Source of the DNA: Bacteroidales bacterium
GTDB taxonomy: Bacteria; Bacteroidota; Bacteroidia; Bacteroidales; P3
Length of the DNA: 42,021 nt
Reading direction: 5' to 3'
Assembly: GCA_016283745.1 (NCBI GenBank)
Contig: JAEENM010000005.1
Location: forward strand, 1 to 42,021
Position numbers and translations under genes: made by a program. Within the stretch, counting starts at the first letter, position 1. Every line of letters starts with the position of its first letter. Below, piece by piece: positions 28,773-37,668 of the stretch. The notes under the pieces are model-generated. The model was not told the origin of the DNA and searched no databases. It saw nothing but the letters and a program-made list of their open reading frames with translations.

Positions 28773-28846
28773 CGAAACGAAAGTCGCCGAAGAGAAACAA
28801 GTTTTTACATTGGCACTCAATTATTTAACAATTCTGTCACTGAGAG

Positions 28847-31030
28847 ATGAGTCACAAGAAAAACAAAAAACAGGGCTATGTGAAGCAACGCTCCGACAAA
28901 GCCTCCACCCCACGCAAGACATCGAAACCCTCACAAGTTGAAACCGTTGCCCTAGACCCGAAACAGGAACGGCTTTGGAAGATTCTTTTCTGGAGTTTTG
29001 CCGCAGTGATACTGCTCTGTATGATGTTGGTGGCACCCAACACGGGCATCTCCGGCGATGAGTGTCTCGACGGACTCAACGGCAAATACTCGCTCGAATA
29101 CTACGCCAACGGCGACACCACTTTTGCCGACTACACCAAGGTCCCCGAGCTAAAATCGCACCCCCACCTGAAATACTACGGTTCCGGCTACGAAATAGTG
29201 CCTGCCATAGCACTTAAATACCTGCACCTGCCCGCTTCGCAGGAATTCGCCTTCAGGCACATACTATGCGCCCTGTTCGGTTTTATTCTGATGCTGTTCA
29301 CCGGCCTTATCGGTCGTCTGCTAGCCGACTGGAAACTGGGGTTGATTTCGTTGCTGATGATTGCACTTACGCCGGTGGTGTTCGGACTTTCGTTCCTCGA
29401 CACTAAGGACATACCTATGGCGGCGGGCTTTGCAATGTCCACCTACGGTTTTCTGGCACTCTTCAAAAGTCTGCCAAACTTCAAAATCAAGGACATCGTT
29501 TTTGCCACCGCAGGAATAACCATCGCGGTGAGCATACGTATAGGCGGATTGATGCTCCCACTGTATTTGGTGGCGGGTTTCGTGCTTTTGTTGCTGTTCA
29601 ACAAAGAGAAACGGCAACTGACATTCAATCCGATTAAAAATTTGTGGAAAACTCTCGGCATCGGAGTGCTAATAGTGGTTGTAGGTAGTTTGGCAGGATT
29701 GTGTTTCTATCCGAACTTCTTCCACGAAGGTCCCGTGGCTCACGTAAAGGGGGCCATGTCGCTGGTATCTAAATTTCCACAATACATAAAGATGGTTTTC
29801 GACGGCAAAATGATAAACTCTTTGCAACTGCCAGAATATTACCTTTTTAGAAGTTTTATCTACACTGTACCAATTTTTGTTTTAGTGGCTGCTACCCTAT
29901 TTGTTTTAAACATTTACAAAATTTTCAAGAGACACAGCGCTTTCGACGTGCTTTTCCTTCTGTTCACCGTACTCTTCCCCATTATTTACATTATCACTAA
30001 AGAATCCAACATATACAACGGATGGCGGCACGAGACCTTCGTCTATCCCGGATTTGTGGTGCTAGCATCGTTGGGGTTCTACGAAACGACGCTGTGGTTC
30101 CGCAAACAAAAATTTGCCAAGATATGGCGTTGGGCATGCCTCGTTGTCGCCTTAGCATGTGTCACCCCCACGATAATATGGATGGTACGCAACTATAAAT
30201 ACACATACAGCTATTATAATACATTTGTAGATGACCCATATCTGAACTACGACCTCGACTATTACGAATCGTCCGCCACGTTGGCCTACGACTGGTTCCG
30301 TGAAAACGAACTGCCCAAATGCATCGGCCCCGTTTCCATTTCGTCGAAGATACATACTCCCATTAACTATGCCATTGCCCTTGGCGATACAAACAAGGTG
30401 AAACCAGAACTATGCAAGTACATGGCCTACTCTGGTGCCGACTGCGACTACTCCATAGTGAACTACCAAGGCATAAACACAAAAGCCGTAAGAGACTTTT
30501 TCCCGCCAAAGGGCACCATACATATTGAATATGTGGACGGAAGCCCAATATGCGCATTGGTAAAACGCAACCATATCGATGCAAAAGGAGTCCAATTGTG
30601 TAGGGAGAACAAATTCGCAGAGGCTCTGGTGCTGCTCGACTCCGCATACCGATACGACCCCAACAACTTCGGCATCTGGTTTTGGATCGGACTTGCAAAC
30701 TACTATCTTAAAAACCATCAACAAGCATACGATTATATTTCTAAAGACCTCAATTTTCTTGTAGATGAAGACAGATATTGCATCGACAACACTTATCTTG
30801 GTATGATTCTATATGAGACAGGACGACACGACGAGGCCATACAAAAACTCAAAGAAGCCGAGATGCGTTGCAAGAACCCTCAAGTGCTGTCTATGTGCAA
30901 AAGCTTCCTCGGACTTGCATATTTCGACAAGAGAATGTACCGGGAGGCTCTGCCTTACCTCCGAGAAATGTCTCTCGCACATCCTGATCTCAAAGACAGA
31001 TACGAGTATTGCATGGCGATGTGCCAATAA
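28847..31030 (+). CDS. GT-C-like membrane glycosyltransferase with C-terminal TPR domain
   Basis: The protein has 727 residues. A basic cytoplasmic N-terminus (KKNKKQGYVKQR) precedes the first membrane segment near residue 46. The first outside loop carries ISGDECLDG, an acidic motif at the place where GT-C enzymes keep their catalytic residue. About nine to eleven membrane segments follow, with SFLDTKDIPMAAGFAMSTYG and TKESNIYNGWRHETFVYPG in loops. The last about 170 residues are soluble tetratricopeptide-like repeats (AEALVLLDSAYRYDPNNFG and DEAIQKLKEAE). Transfer from a polyprenyl-linked sugar is inferred from family; donor and acceptor are unknown. It is a single-gene unit with its own promoter. 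Confidence 0.75.
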   Translation: MSHKKNKKQGYVKQRSDKASTPRKTSKPSQVETVALDPKQERLWKILFWSFAAVILLCMMLVAPNTGISGDECLDGLNGKYSLEYYANGDTTFADYTKVPELKSHPHLKYYGSGYEIVPAIALKYLHLPASQEFAFRHILCALFGFILMLFTGLIGRLLADWKLGLISLLMIALTPVVFGLSFLDTKDIPMAAGFAMSTYGFLALFKSLPNFKIKDIVFATAGITIAVSIRIGGLMLPLYLVAGFVLLLLFNKEKRQLTFNPIKNLWKTLGIGVLIVVVGSLAGLCFYPNFFHEGPVAHVKGAMSLVSKFPQYIKMVFDGKMINSLQLPEYYLFRSFIYTVPIFVLVAATLFVLNIYKIFKRHSAFDVLFLLFTVLFPIIYIITKESNIYNGWRHETFVYPGFVVLASLGFYETTLWFRKQKFAKIWRWACLVVALACVTPTIIWMVRNYKYTYSYYNTFVDDPYLNYDLDYYESSATLAYDWFRENELPKCIGPVSISSKIHTPINYAIALGDTNKVKPELCKYMAYSGADCDYSIVNYQGINTKAVRDFFPPKGTIHIEYVDGSPICALVKRNHIDAKGVQLCRENKFAEALVLLDSAYRYDPNNFGIWFWIGLANYYLKNHQQAYDYISKDLNFLVDEDRYCIDNTYLGMILYETGRHDEAIQKLKEAEMRCKNPQVLSMCKSFLGLAYFDKRMYREALPYLREMSLAHPDLKDRYEYCMAMCQ

Positions 31031-31347
31031 AAGTATTTTTTGAAATTTACCACAATTTGAAACAATAGAACAAATTGGTTTTGTCTCGTTTTTCATGGAC
31101 AAATCGCAAAACTAATTGTTTTCAATTTGGAATTTTATCAGATTATAATCAAATTAAAACTACAAATTTTTAGTCAATAAAAAACACATAAAATCCTTCA
31201 ACCATCCGCCAAGAATGCCTCCCGCAACTCAGATATCGCCATTGACCGCAGAAAAAAAACAATAAATTATATTGCTAAAAATCAATTAATTACAAAATAA
31301 TCAACAGGCAAATATTGAAAAAATATTGCCGTTTCAAAAAAAAGTCG
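31031..31347. other. Long AT-rich intergenic region
   Basis: This region holds no supportable gene. It has a CAATTTG...CAAATTG inverted repeat at 31053-31077, a possible weak terminator for the upstream gene. A short GC-richer patch sits at about 31200-31250 inside otherwise A/T-rich DNA, which could be a decayed coding or repeat remnant. Confidence 0.5.
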
Positions 31348-31355
31348 TATCTTTG
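31348..31355 (+). promoter_or_regulatory. -7 promoter element of rpmE2
   Basis: TATCTTTG followed by CAA; an ATTG at 31325-31328 is 19 bp upstream and could be a weak -33 element. The leader to the ATG is about 70 nt. Confidence 0.7.
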
Positions 31356-31431
31356 CAAACTCAAAAATAGAATAAAATCATTCACAAATCGTTTAAAAAA
31401 CCACTGTTTAAAACGGCAAAATTTTAATAAG

Positions 31432-31695
31432 ATGAAAAAAGGAATCCATCCCGAAAACTACAGACTGGTTGTGTTCAAAGACATGTCGAATGACAACATG
31501 ATCCTTACCCGCAGCTGCGCAGCAACCAAAGACACTGTTGTTTACACCGACGGCAACGAATATCCCGTTGTGAAACTTGAAATTTCGAACACTTCGCACC
31601 CCTTCTTCACAGGTAAACTGAAACTTGTGGACACAGCAGGACGCGTTGATAAGTTCATGAACAAGTACAAACGTCACTTCGAAAACAAGAAATAA
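31432..31695 (+). CDS. rpmE2: 50S ribosomal protein L31, type B
   Basis: The protein has 87 residues. The start [19 protein letters not shown] is 39 codons inside the longest ORF, which runs back through the promoter. [19 protein letters not shown] and [10 protein letters not shown] are the type B L31 core. The zinc-binding cysteine set of type A L31 is absent, as expected for type B, which replaces the zinc form when zinc is scarce in some bacteria. A terminator follows at once. Confidence 0.96.
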   Translation: MKKGIHPENYRLVVFKDMSNDNMILTRSCAATKDTVVYTDGNEYPVVKLEISNTSHPFFTGKLKLVDTAGRVDKFMNKYKRHFENKK

Positions 31696-31720
31696 GTACT
31701 TTTCGGACAAAGAGAAAAAG

Positions 31721-31750
31721 GCAGGAGTCAGTACGATTCCTGCTTTTTTT
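31721..31750 (+). terminator. Intrinsic terminator of rpmE2
   Basis: GCAGGA-GTCAGTACGAT-TCCTGC followed by seven T, 25 bp after the stop. Confidence 0.85.
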
Positions 31751-31826
31751 ATTGCAACTCGTAATAAAACGTAAGACAAGAGCGAACTACTACTGAAGAT
31801 TCAAAAAAAACAAAACAGAAATTAAA

Positions 31827-31858
31827 CTTGCCTAAATCATTTTTTTTTCGTATCTTTG
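31827..31858 (+). promoter_or_regulatory. Promoter of the manC-ispG gene run
   Basis: CTTG (31827-31830), a 20-bp spacer and TATCTTTG (31851-31858) followed by CA. It gives a leader of about 80 nt before manC. Confidence 0.75.
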
Positions 31859-31945
31859 CAAGTTTGAAATATGCGTTTTTACGCTTAAAAAACGACACTT
31901 GAATCAAGTTATTTGTCTGCATACCAGATAATTATAAATTACGAT

Positions 31946-33022
31946 ATGGATAAAAACAACTATTGCATAATAATGGCGGGAGGTACCGGGAGCCGTTTTT
32001 GGCCCATGAGCACCGCCGACCACCCCAAGCAGTTCATCGATATTTTCGGCAACGGCGAGAGTCTGCTACAAACCACTTTCAAACGTTTCGAGAACATCTG
32101 TCCTCGCGAGAATATCATCATTGTTACCAACAACATCTACCGCGGTCTTGCCGAAAGTCAGATCGGCGGCCTGCGCAACTATCAGGTCATCTACGAGCCT
32201 ATGCGTCGCAACACCGCTCCCTGCGTGGCCTACGCCGCTTCCATCATCAGGTTTCTCAACCCCAAGGCCAACATCATCGTTTCGCCTTCGGACCACGCCA
32301 TTTTCGACAACGACAAGTTCACCCACACCATTCAGGAGGGCCTACGCGCCGCCGAGAGCCACGACTGGATTATCACCCTCGGCATAAAGCCCTTCAGTCC
32401 CAACACCAAATACGGCTACATACAGTACAACGAAAACAGCGTGGGCAACATCGACAAACTGCACGAGGTTATAACCTACACCGAGAAACCGCCCTACGAC
32501 ATGGCCGTGCAGTTCCTCAACAGCGGCGATTTTCTGTGGAACGCCGGTATCTTCATCTGGAGCCTGCCCACCCTCGAAAAGGCCTACCGCCGCTATCTGC
32601 CCGATGTGGCAACCTTTTTCGACAAGATAACCCCCGCCACTCCCTACGAGGAGGTGGAGCAAATCTACGCCACCTGCCAGCCCATCTCCGCCGACTACGG
32701 CATTATGGAAAAGACTGACAACGTGCACGTTATGGAGGCCGACTTCCGCTGGTCCGACGTGGAGACATGGCAGTCGCTATACGAATCGGTGGACAAGGAC
32801 GACAACCGCAATGTGGTGGTTGGCGACAACGTTTTCACCTACGACGTAAAAAACTGCATCATCAACCTGCCCAACGACAAGACTGTGGTACTGCAGGGCC
32901 TCGACGACTACATCATCGCCGGCGACGACAACACCGTGCTTATCTGCAAACGCAGCGAGGAACACCGCATTTTCAAGTTCGAAAGCGACATAGAAGTGCG
33001 TAAAAACAAACAGGAAAAATAA
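31946..33022 (+). CDS. manC: Mannose-1-phosphate guanylyltransferase
   Basis: This enzyme makes GDP-mannose from mannose 1-phosphate and GTP for glycan synthesis. The start is at MDKNNYCIIMAGG, 11 codons inside the longest ORF, so the nucleotide-binding motif is near the N-terminus; length 358 residues. Motifs are GGTGSRFWPMS, HPKQF, VSPSDHAIFD and GYIQYNE, and FLWNAGIFIW later. The C-terminal isomerase domain of bifunctional forms is absent. It is the first gene of a co-directional run with gaps of 3-29 bp. Confidence 0.95.
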   Translation: MDKNNYCIIMAGGTGSRFWPMSTADHPKQFIDIFGNGESLLQTTFKRFENICPRENIIIVTNNIYRGLAESQIGGLRNYQVIYEPMRRNTAPCVAYAASIIRFLNPKANIIVSPSDHAIFDNDKFTHTIQEGLRAAESHDWIITLGIKPFSPNTKYGYIQYNENSVGNIDKLHEVITYTEKPPYDMAVQFLNSGDFLWNAGIFIWSLPTLEKAYRRYLPDVATFFDKITPATPYEEVEQIYATCQPISADYGIMEKTDNVHVMEADFRWSDVETWQSLYESVDKDDNRNVVVGDNVFTYDVKNCIINLPNDKTVVLQGLDDYIIAGDDNTVLICKRSEEHRIFKFESDIEVRKNKQEK

Positions 33023-33051
33023 AGATTGAATTAATATCTAAAGTAACAATA

Positions 33052-34593
33052 ATGAAATATATAAAGGCGATAACGTTTTTTCTCTGTCTTGCGGCTTTTA
33101 CGCCTCTGCTGCAAGCCACAGAGCAATATCCCGACTACATCCTGTATGGTGGGAAGAAATATGAGTTGGCGGTGAGCTGGGGACATCCCTCGCCGCTACA
33201 GGTGCTGTATATCCGCACAAATACCGAGTCGCCCTTCCATGGTTGGAGCACTGCCAACTACCGCGGCCATATTGCCACCTGGCGTATCAGCGAAGGAAAT
33301 CTGTATCTGGTCAATGTCGACACCCGCCGCTATAGTGGCCGCACGGGCACCTATTGGCCTGACGAAGGGAAACGGATAGACACCGTTGCCGCTCCAGGCT
33401 ATTTCAACATCGCCCCACTGTCTGAACAACCCGCTACAAATGATGGTGCAGTGGTGGCCGACTGGTTCTCCGGTGTGCTGGAGATTAACCATGAGGTTAC
33501 AGAAGAGGGCAAGCGTGTAGAAATCGACGGAGTGCGTTATGTCTACATACGCTACGGCAAAGTGATAGATGACCAGCTGTTGACCGCCAAGGATTTAGAG
33601 CGGATGCAAAGCATCTCCGCCAAAGACACGTCTGACCATGCGTTCATGGACAAATATACTATTGCATACCTGAACCAATGCTATCTCTCTTTCTATCTCC
33701 AAAGCGGCGGAGGCCACGAAAAGGTGATGTATGACAGCCATGAGGGGCATTTTGCAACCTCCGACTTCCGCCCTCTGCTGATGTCGCTAATGGATTACGA
33801 CCCCATGCAGTTCCCCTTCAGCTGGGAAAACTTCCAACGCAACGGAGCCCCCATCTGTACATGGAGCATCAGCCACGACTCGCTGTTCATCAACAACATC
33901 ACCCTATGGTCAGGACTGGGATTCTTCGAGCATAACGAGGACACCGTTAGGCTGGACTGGATATTCAAGCCCGAACGGGTTATCGACGGCAAAGTGTTCG
34001 CCTTCTGGATGAACGGCGAACAAACGATAGAATACGGCGAGGAAAAAGAAGGTACTTTTGGAATGAAGGAGTTTCAGTTGGAGCGACAACAGCGCATCAT
34101 GCTCGACTCCGGCCGCATCGTGAGTTCCACTTGGACGCCGTCAGATTTCAATACCGTCGGCCCGGCCACAGCTTCCGCCGATTGCAACCCCGAGCATGTG
34201 TACCGCTGCGACCACTGGGGCGCCAGTGACCGCTATAAAGAACTGCCCGAGGCGGCCACCTTCCCTGCCTGGACCGAGGGCATGGAGGCTCTGCAGGCGT
34301 GGTTCGACGGCCATCCACTGACCGACCCGCGCGCCAAAGAGATGATGTTCCGCACAGTACTTCTCTTCAAGGTGAACTGCCACGGAGAAGCCAGCGAATG
34401 GGCCATCGCCTCGAAAGGGAAAGGGGTGCTGTTCGAGTTGTCGAACCAGGTGCTGGAGATTGCCAGACAGCTGCCCAACGGCTGGACTCCCGCCACCGAC
34501 GAGAACGGCAACGCCGTCGACTGCTGGCAGGTGATGTCGTTCAATGTCAATCAAGGAGAGCTGAAAAAATGCTACGTGCAGGAACAGAAGTAA
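33052..34593 (+). CDS. Uncharacterised secreted protein with internal duplication and TonB-C-like end
   Basis: I do not recognise the whole 513-residue protein. A signal peptide (AITFFLCLAAFTPLLQA) is followed by two similar segments. The N-terminal one has GHIATWRISEGNLYL near residue 80. The second has APICTWSISHDSLFI near residue 270. Each is preceded by a 'PF.W...N.' stretch and followed by an aromatic-rich part (VADWFSGVLEI, LDWIFKPERVIDGKVF). The last about 100 residues (FKVNCHGEASEWAI, ARQLPNGWTPATDENGNAV) resemble the TonB C-terminal fold. No membrane anchor other than the signal is seen. Its gap to asnS is 21 bp, so it is probably transcribed with manC and asnS. Confidence 0.7.
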   Translation: MKYIKAITFFLCLAAFTPLLQATEQYPDYILYGGKKYELAVSWGHPSPLQVLYIRTNTESPFHGWSTANYRGHIATWRISEGNLYLVNVDTRRYSGRTGTYWPDEGKRIDTVAAPGYFNIAPLSEQPATNDGAVVADWFSGVLEINHEVTEEGKRVEIDGVRYVYIRYGKVIDDQLLTAKDLERMQSISAKDTSDHAFMDKYTIAYLNQCYLSFYLQSGGGHEKVMYDSHEGHFATSDFRPLLMSLMDYDPMQFPFSWENFQRNGAPICTWSISHDSLFINNITLWSGLGFFEHNEDTVRLDWIFKPERVIDGKVFAFWMNGEQTIEYGEEKEGTFGMKEFQLERQQRIMLDSGRIVSSTWTPSDFNTVGPATASADCNPEHVYRCDHWGASDRYKELPEAATFPAWTEGMEALQAWFDGHPLTDPRAKEMMFRTVLLFKVNCHGEASEWAIASKGKGVLFELSNQVLEIARQLPNGWTPATDENGNAVDCWQVMSFNVNQGELKKCYVQEQK

Positions 34594-34614
34594 AACAATA
34601 AAACAATATAAACA

Positions 34615-36018
34615 ATGAAACGTTACGAGATTAAGTATCTGCTGAAAGAGGATGTGTCGGCGCTGATCGGCACCTCCATTTGTGTCAAAGGATGGGTCCG
34701 CACCAAACGCGGCAACAAGAATGTGGCCTTCATAGCCGTCAACGACGGAAGCATAATACACAACATACAAGTGGTGGCCGACCCCGCCAAATTTGAGGAA
34801 GAGCTGCGCCGCATAACCACGGGCGCCTGCATAGGCGTGGAAGGAAAACTGGTTGAGAGCCAAGGCTCCGGACAGGCAGTGGAGATTCAGGCCGAGAAGA
34901 TAGTGGTTTACGGCGAAGCCGACCCCGACAGCTATCCTTTGCAGAAAAAAGGTCACTCCATGGAGTTCCTGCGCGAGATAGGACACCTGCGTCTGCGTAC
35001 CAACACTTTCGGTGCCGTGATGCGTATGCGCCACGAGATGGCCTACGCCATACACACCTTCTTCCACGAACGCGGTTTCTTCTATTTCCACACCCCGCTC
35101 ATCACCGCCAGCGACTGCGAAGGTGCGGGCGAGATGTTCCACGTGTCCACCCTCGACCCCGAAAATCCGCCCCGCGACAAGGAAGGCAAGATAGACTGGG
35201 AACAGGACTTCTTCGGCAAGTTCACAGCCCTAACCGTAAGCGGACAGCTGGAAGGCGAGCTTGGCGCAACAGCACTTGGCAAAATCTATACCTTCGGCCC
35301 CACTTTCCGTGCCGAAAACAGCAACACCCCGCGCCACTTGGCCGAGTTCTGGATGATTGAACCGGAAATGGCTTTCTACGACCTCGACACCCTCACACAG
35401 CTCGAGGAAGAGTTTATCAAATACCTCGTACGCTGGGCTCTCGACCACTGCAAGGACGACCTTGAGTTCCTCAACAAGATGATCGACAACAGTCTTATTG
35501 AACGTCTGAAGAGCGTGGTGGACACCGATTTCGTTCGTCTGCCCTACACCGAAGGCATACGCATCCTCGAAGAGGCTGCCGCCAAAGGACATAAGTTCGA
35601 ATTCCCCGTGAGCTGGGGCGTAGACCTCGCTTCGGAACACGAGCGTTACCTTGTGGAACATCATTTCAAGAAACCCGTCATCATGGTGGACTACCCCAAG
35701 GAGATAAAGGCTTTCTATATGAAACAGAACGACGATGGCAAGACCGTTCAGGGCACCGACGTGCTTTTCCCACAGATTGGCGAGATAATAGGCGGCTCCG
35801 TGCGTGAGGAGAGCTACGACAAGCTGCTCCGCCGTATCGAAGAGCTTAACATACCCATGAAAGACATGTGGTGGTATCTCGACACCCGTCGTTTCGGCAC
35901 CTGTCCGCACGCAGGCTTCGGCCTCGGTTTCGAGCGTCTGATGCTTTTCGTAACAGGCATGGCCAACATCCGCGACGTGATACCATTCCCGCGTACTCCG
36001 GGCAACGCCAATTTCTAA
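34615..36018 (+). CDS. asnS: Asparagine-tRNA ligase
   Basis: This class II aminoacyl-tRNA synthetase charges tRNA-Asn. It has 467 residues, a normal length. The N-terminal OB-fold has [22 protein letters not shown]. Class II motif 2 is [19 protein letters not shown] near residue 225, and motif 3 is [16 protein letters not shown] near residue 440 with [12 protein letters not shown] at the end. The last motif and the overall pattern favour Asn over Asp specificity. Confidence 0.96.
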   Translation: MKRYEIKYLLKEDVSALIGTSICVKGWVRTKRGNKNVAFIAVNDGSIIHNIQVVADPAKFEEELRRITTGACIGVEGKLVESQGSGQAVEIQAEKIVVYGEADPDSYPLQKKGHSMEFLREIGHLRLRTNTFGAVMRMRHEMAYAIHTFFHERGFFYFHTPLITASDCEGAGEMFHVSTLDPENPPRDKEGKIDWEQDFFGKFTALTVSGQLEGELGATALGKIYTFGPTFRAENSNTPRHLAEFWMIEPEMAFYDLDTLTQLEEEFIKYLVRWALDHCKDDLEFLNKMIDNSLIERLKSVVDTDFVRLPYTEGIRILEEAAAKGHKFEFPVSWGVDLASEHERYLVEHHFKKPVIMVDYPKEIKAFYMKQNDDGKTVQGTDVLFPQIGEIIGGSVREESYDKLLRRIEELNIPMKDMWWYLDTRRFGTCPHAGFGLGFERLMLFVTGMANIRDVIPFPRTPGNANF

Positions 36019-36036
36019 ACCGCATCACTGTTTACG

Positions 36037-37665
36037 ATGAAAAGGATAAAAGTCTCCTTCGTGGCACTGTGGATAGCTGTGGCCACCGCCGTGGGAATAA
36101 TTATTGGCGTCGTTCTGGCTCCCGTGAGCAAGTACGACAATGTGATGGTACATTCCAACAGCGGCGACGGCTATTCGGCATCGTCGAAAATTTCCGACCT
36201 GCTGTATCTCATCAGCACCAAATATGTGGACACCGTGTCGTTCGACTCCCTTGTGGATGAGGCACTTGCAACGATACTCAACAACCTCGACCCGCACTCG
36301 GTATATATCCCCGCATCCACCCTTACGGCGGAGATGGAATCGCTAGAGGGCAATTTCGAGGGCATAGGCGTGATGTTCCGCCTCGACGAGGATACCATCC
36401 TTGTGATACAGACCATCAAAGGCGGTCCCGCCGAGAAAGCGGGCGTCATGGCCGGCGACCGTATCATTACCATCAACGACAGCGTGGTGGCTGGCAAAGG
36501 CATCACCAACGACGATGTCATTCATCAGCTCAAAGGCAAGAAAGGCACCAAGGTGCGCATAGGAGTGAAACGCTCCGGAGTGCCCAAACTGCTGAGCTAC
36601 ACCCTGAAACGCGATGTGATAGTGACAAACAGCGTCTCGTACAAAGGCATCCTCACTCCCGGAGTGGGCTACATCAAACTCGAGGAATTTTCGTCCGACT
36701 CCTATTCGGAATTTGTCAACGCCCTGTACTACCTGCAGGAGAGGGGTGCCAAAAAGCTGATTCTCGACCTGCGAGGCAATGCGGGCGGCTACCTCGACCA
36801 AGCGGTGGCCATCGTCGACGAGTTCCTTGCCAACAACAAAGACCTTATCGTTTACACCGAGGACCGCGACCGTCGCAAACACAAGTCGTTCGCCACCGCC
36901 AACGGCGATTTCACCACGGGAGCCCTTGTGGTGATGATCGACGAATTCTCCGCCTCGGCAAGCGAGATTGTGGCGGGTGCCATTCAGGACAACGACCGCG
37001 GCACCATAGTGGGACGGCGCTCTTTCGGCAAAGGTCTTGTGCAGGAGCAGTTCCAGCTGAAGGACGGCTCGGCGCTGCGACTCACCGTGGCACGCTACTA
37101 CACCCCTTCGGGCAGGTGCATACAACGTCCCTACGAAAAAGGCAGCGACGAGTACTATCAGGACTTCCTGTTGCGGCTCACCGCCGAACTCTCCGACTCG
37201 ATGAACTACAAGCCCAAAGACGACACCGTGAAATACTACACCAAAAACGGTCGCGTGGTTTACGGCGGCGGCGGCATACTGCCCGACATAATAATCCCTT
37301 ATCAGAAAGATGTAACGTATATCTATTACAACGCACTGATACGCAAGGGGTTGATACAGAAATACGCCTTCGAGTACATCGACCGTCACGGCAACGAGCT
37401 GAAAAAACAATACCCCTCCGCCGACGGCTTTGTGCAAAACTTCAACGTGGACAACGCCGGTCTGGAGACTTTTGTCCAATATACTGAAAAACACGGCGTT
37501 CCGCGCGACAAAGCCTCCATTGCGGCACACGGCAAAGAGCTGAAAACCTGCATCAAAGCCTATATGGCCGAACTGCTCTACGGACAAGACGCCTTCTACG
37601 AGATTTACCTCACCACCGACCCGGAGCTAGAAAAAGCCCTGAAAGTGGTTCAATCAATAAAATAA
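36037..37665 (+). CDS. S41 family C-terminal processing peptidase
   Basis: The protein has 542 residues with an N-terminal signal anchor (VALWIAVATAVGIIIGVVLA), so it acts in the periplasm. A PDZ domain follows (GGPAEKAGVMAGDRIITIND near residue 130). The peptidase has the Ser-Lys-Gln arrangement: S307 in FSASASEI, K332 and Q336 in SFGKGLVQ, with the spacing seen in CtpB. The C-terminal about 130 residues are an extra helical region with YGGGGILPDIIIP at its start. Its substrate is not known. Confidence 0.93.
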   Translation: MKRIKVSFVALWIAVATAVGIIIGVVLAPVSKYDNVMVHSNSGDGYSASSKISDLLYLISTKYVDTVSFDSLVDEALATILNNLDPHSVYIPASTLTAEMESLEGNFEGIGVMFRLDEDTILVIQTIKGGPAEKAGVMAGDRIITINDSVVAGKGITNDDVIHQLKGKKGTKVRIGVKRSGVPKLLSYTLKRDVIVTNSVSYKGILTPGVGYIKLEEFSSDSYSEFVNALYYLQERGAKKLILDLRGNAGGYLDQAVAIVDEFLANNKDLIVYTEDRDRRKHKSFATANGDFTTGALVVMIDEFSASASEIVAGAIQDNDRGTIVGRRSFGKGLVQEQFQLKDGSALRLTVARYYTPSGRCIQRPYEKGSDEYYQDFLLRLTAELSDSMNYKPKDDTVKYYTKNGRVVYGGGGILPDIIIPYQKDVTYIYYNALIRKGLIQKYAFEYIDRHGNELKKQYPSADGFVQNFNVDNAGLETFVQYTEKHGVPRDKASIAAHGKELKTCIKAYMAELLYGQDAFYEIYLTTDPELEKALKVVQSIK

Positions 37666-37668
37666 GAA

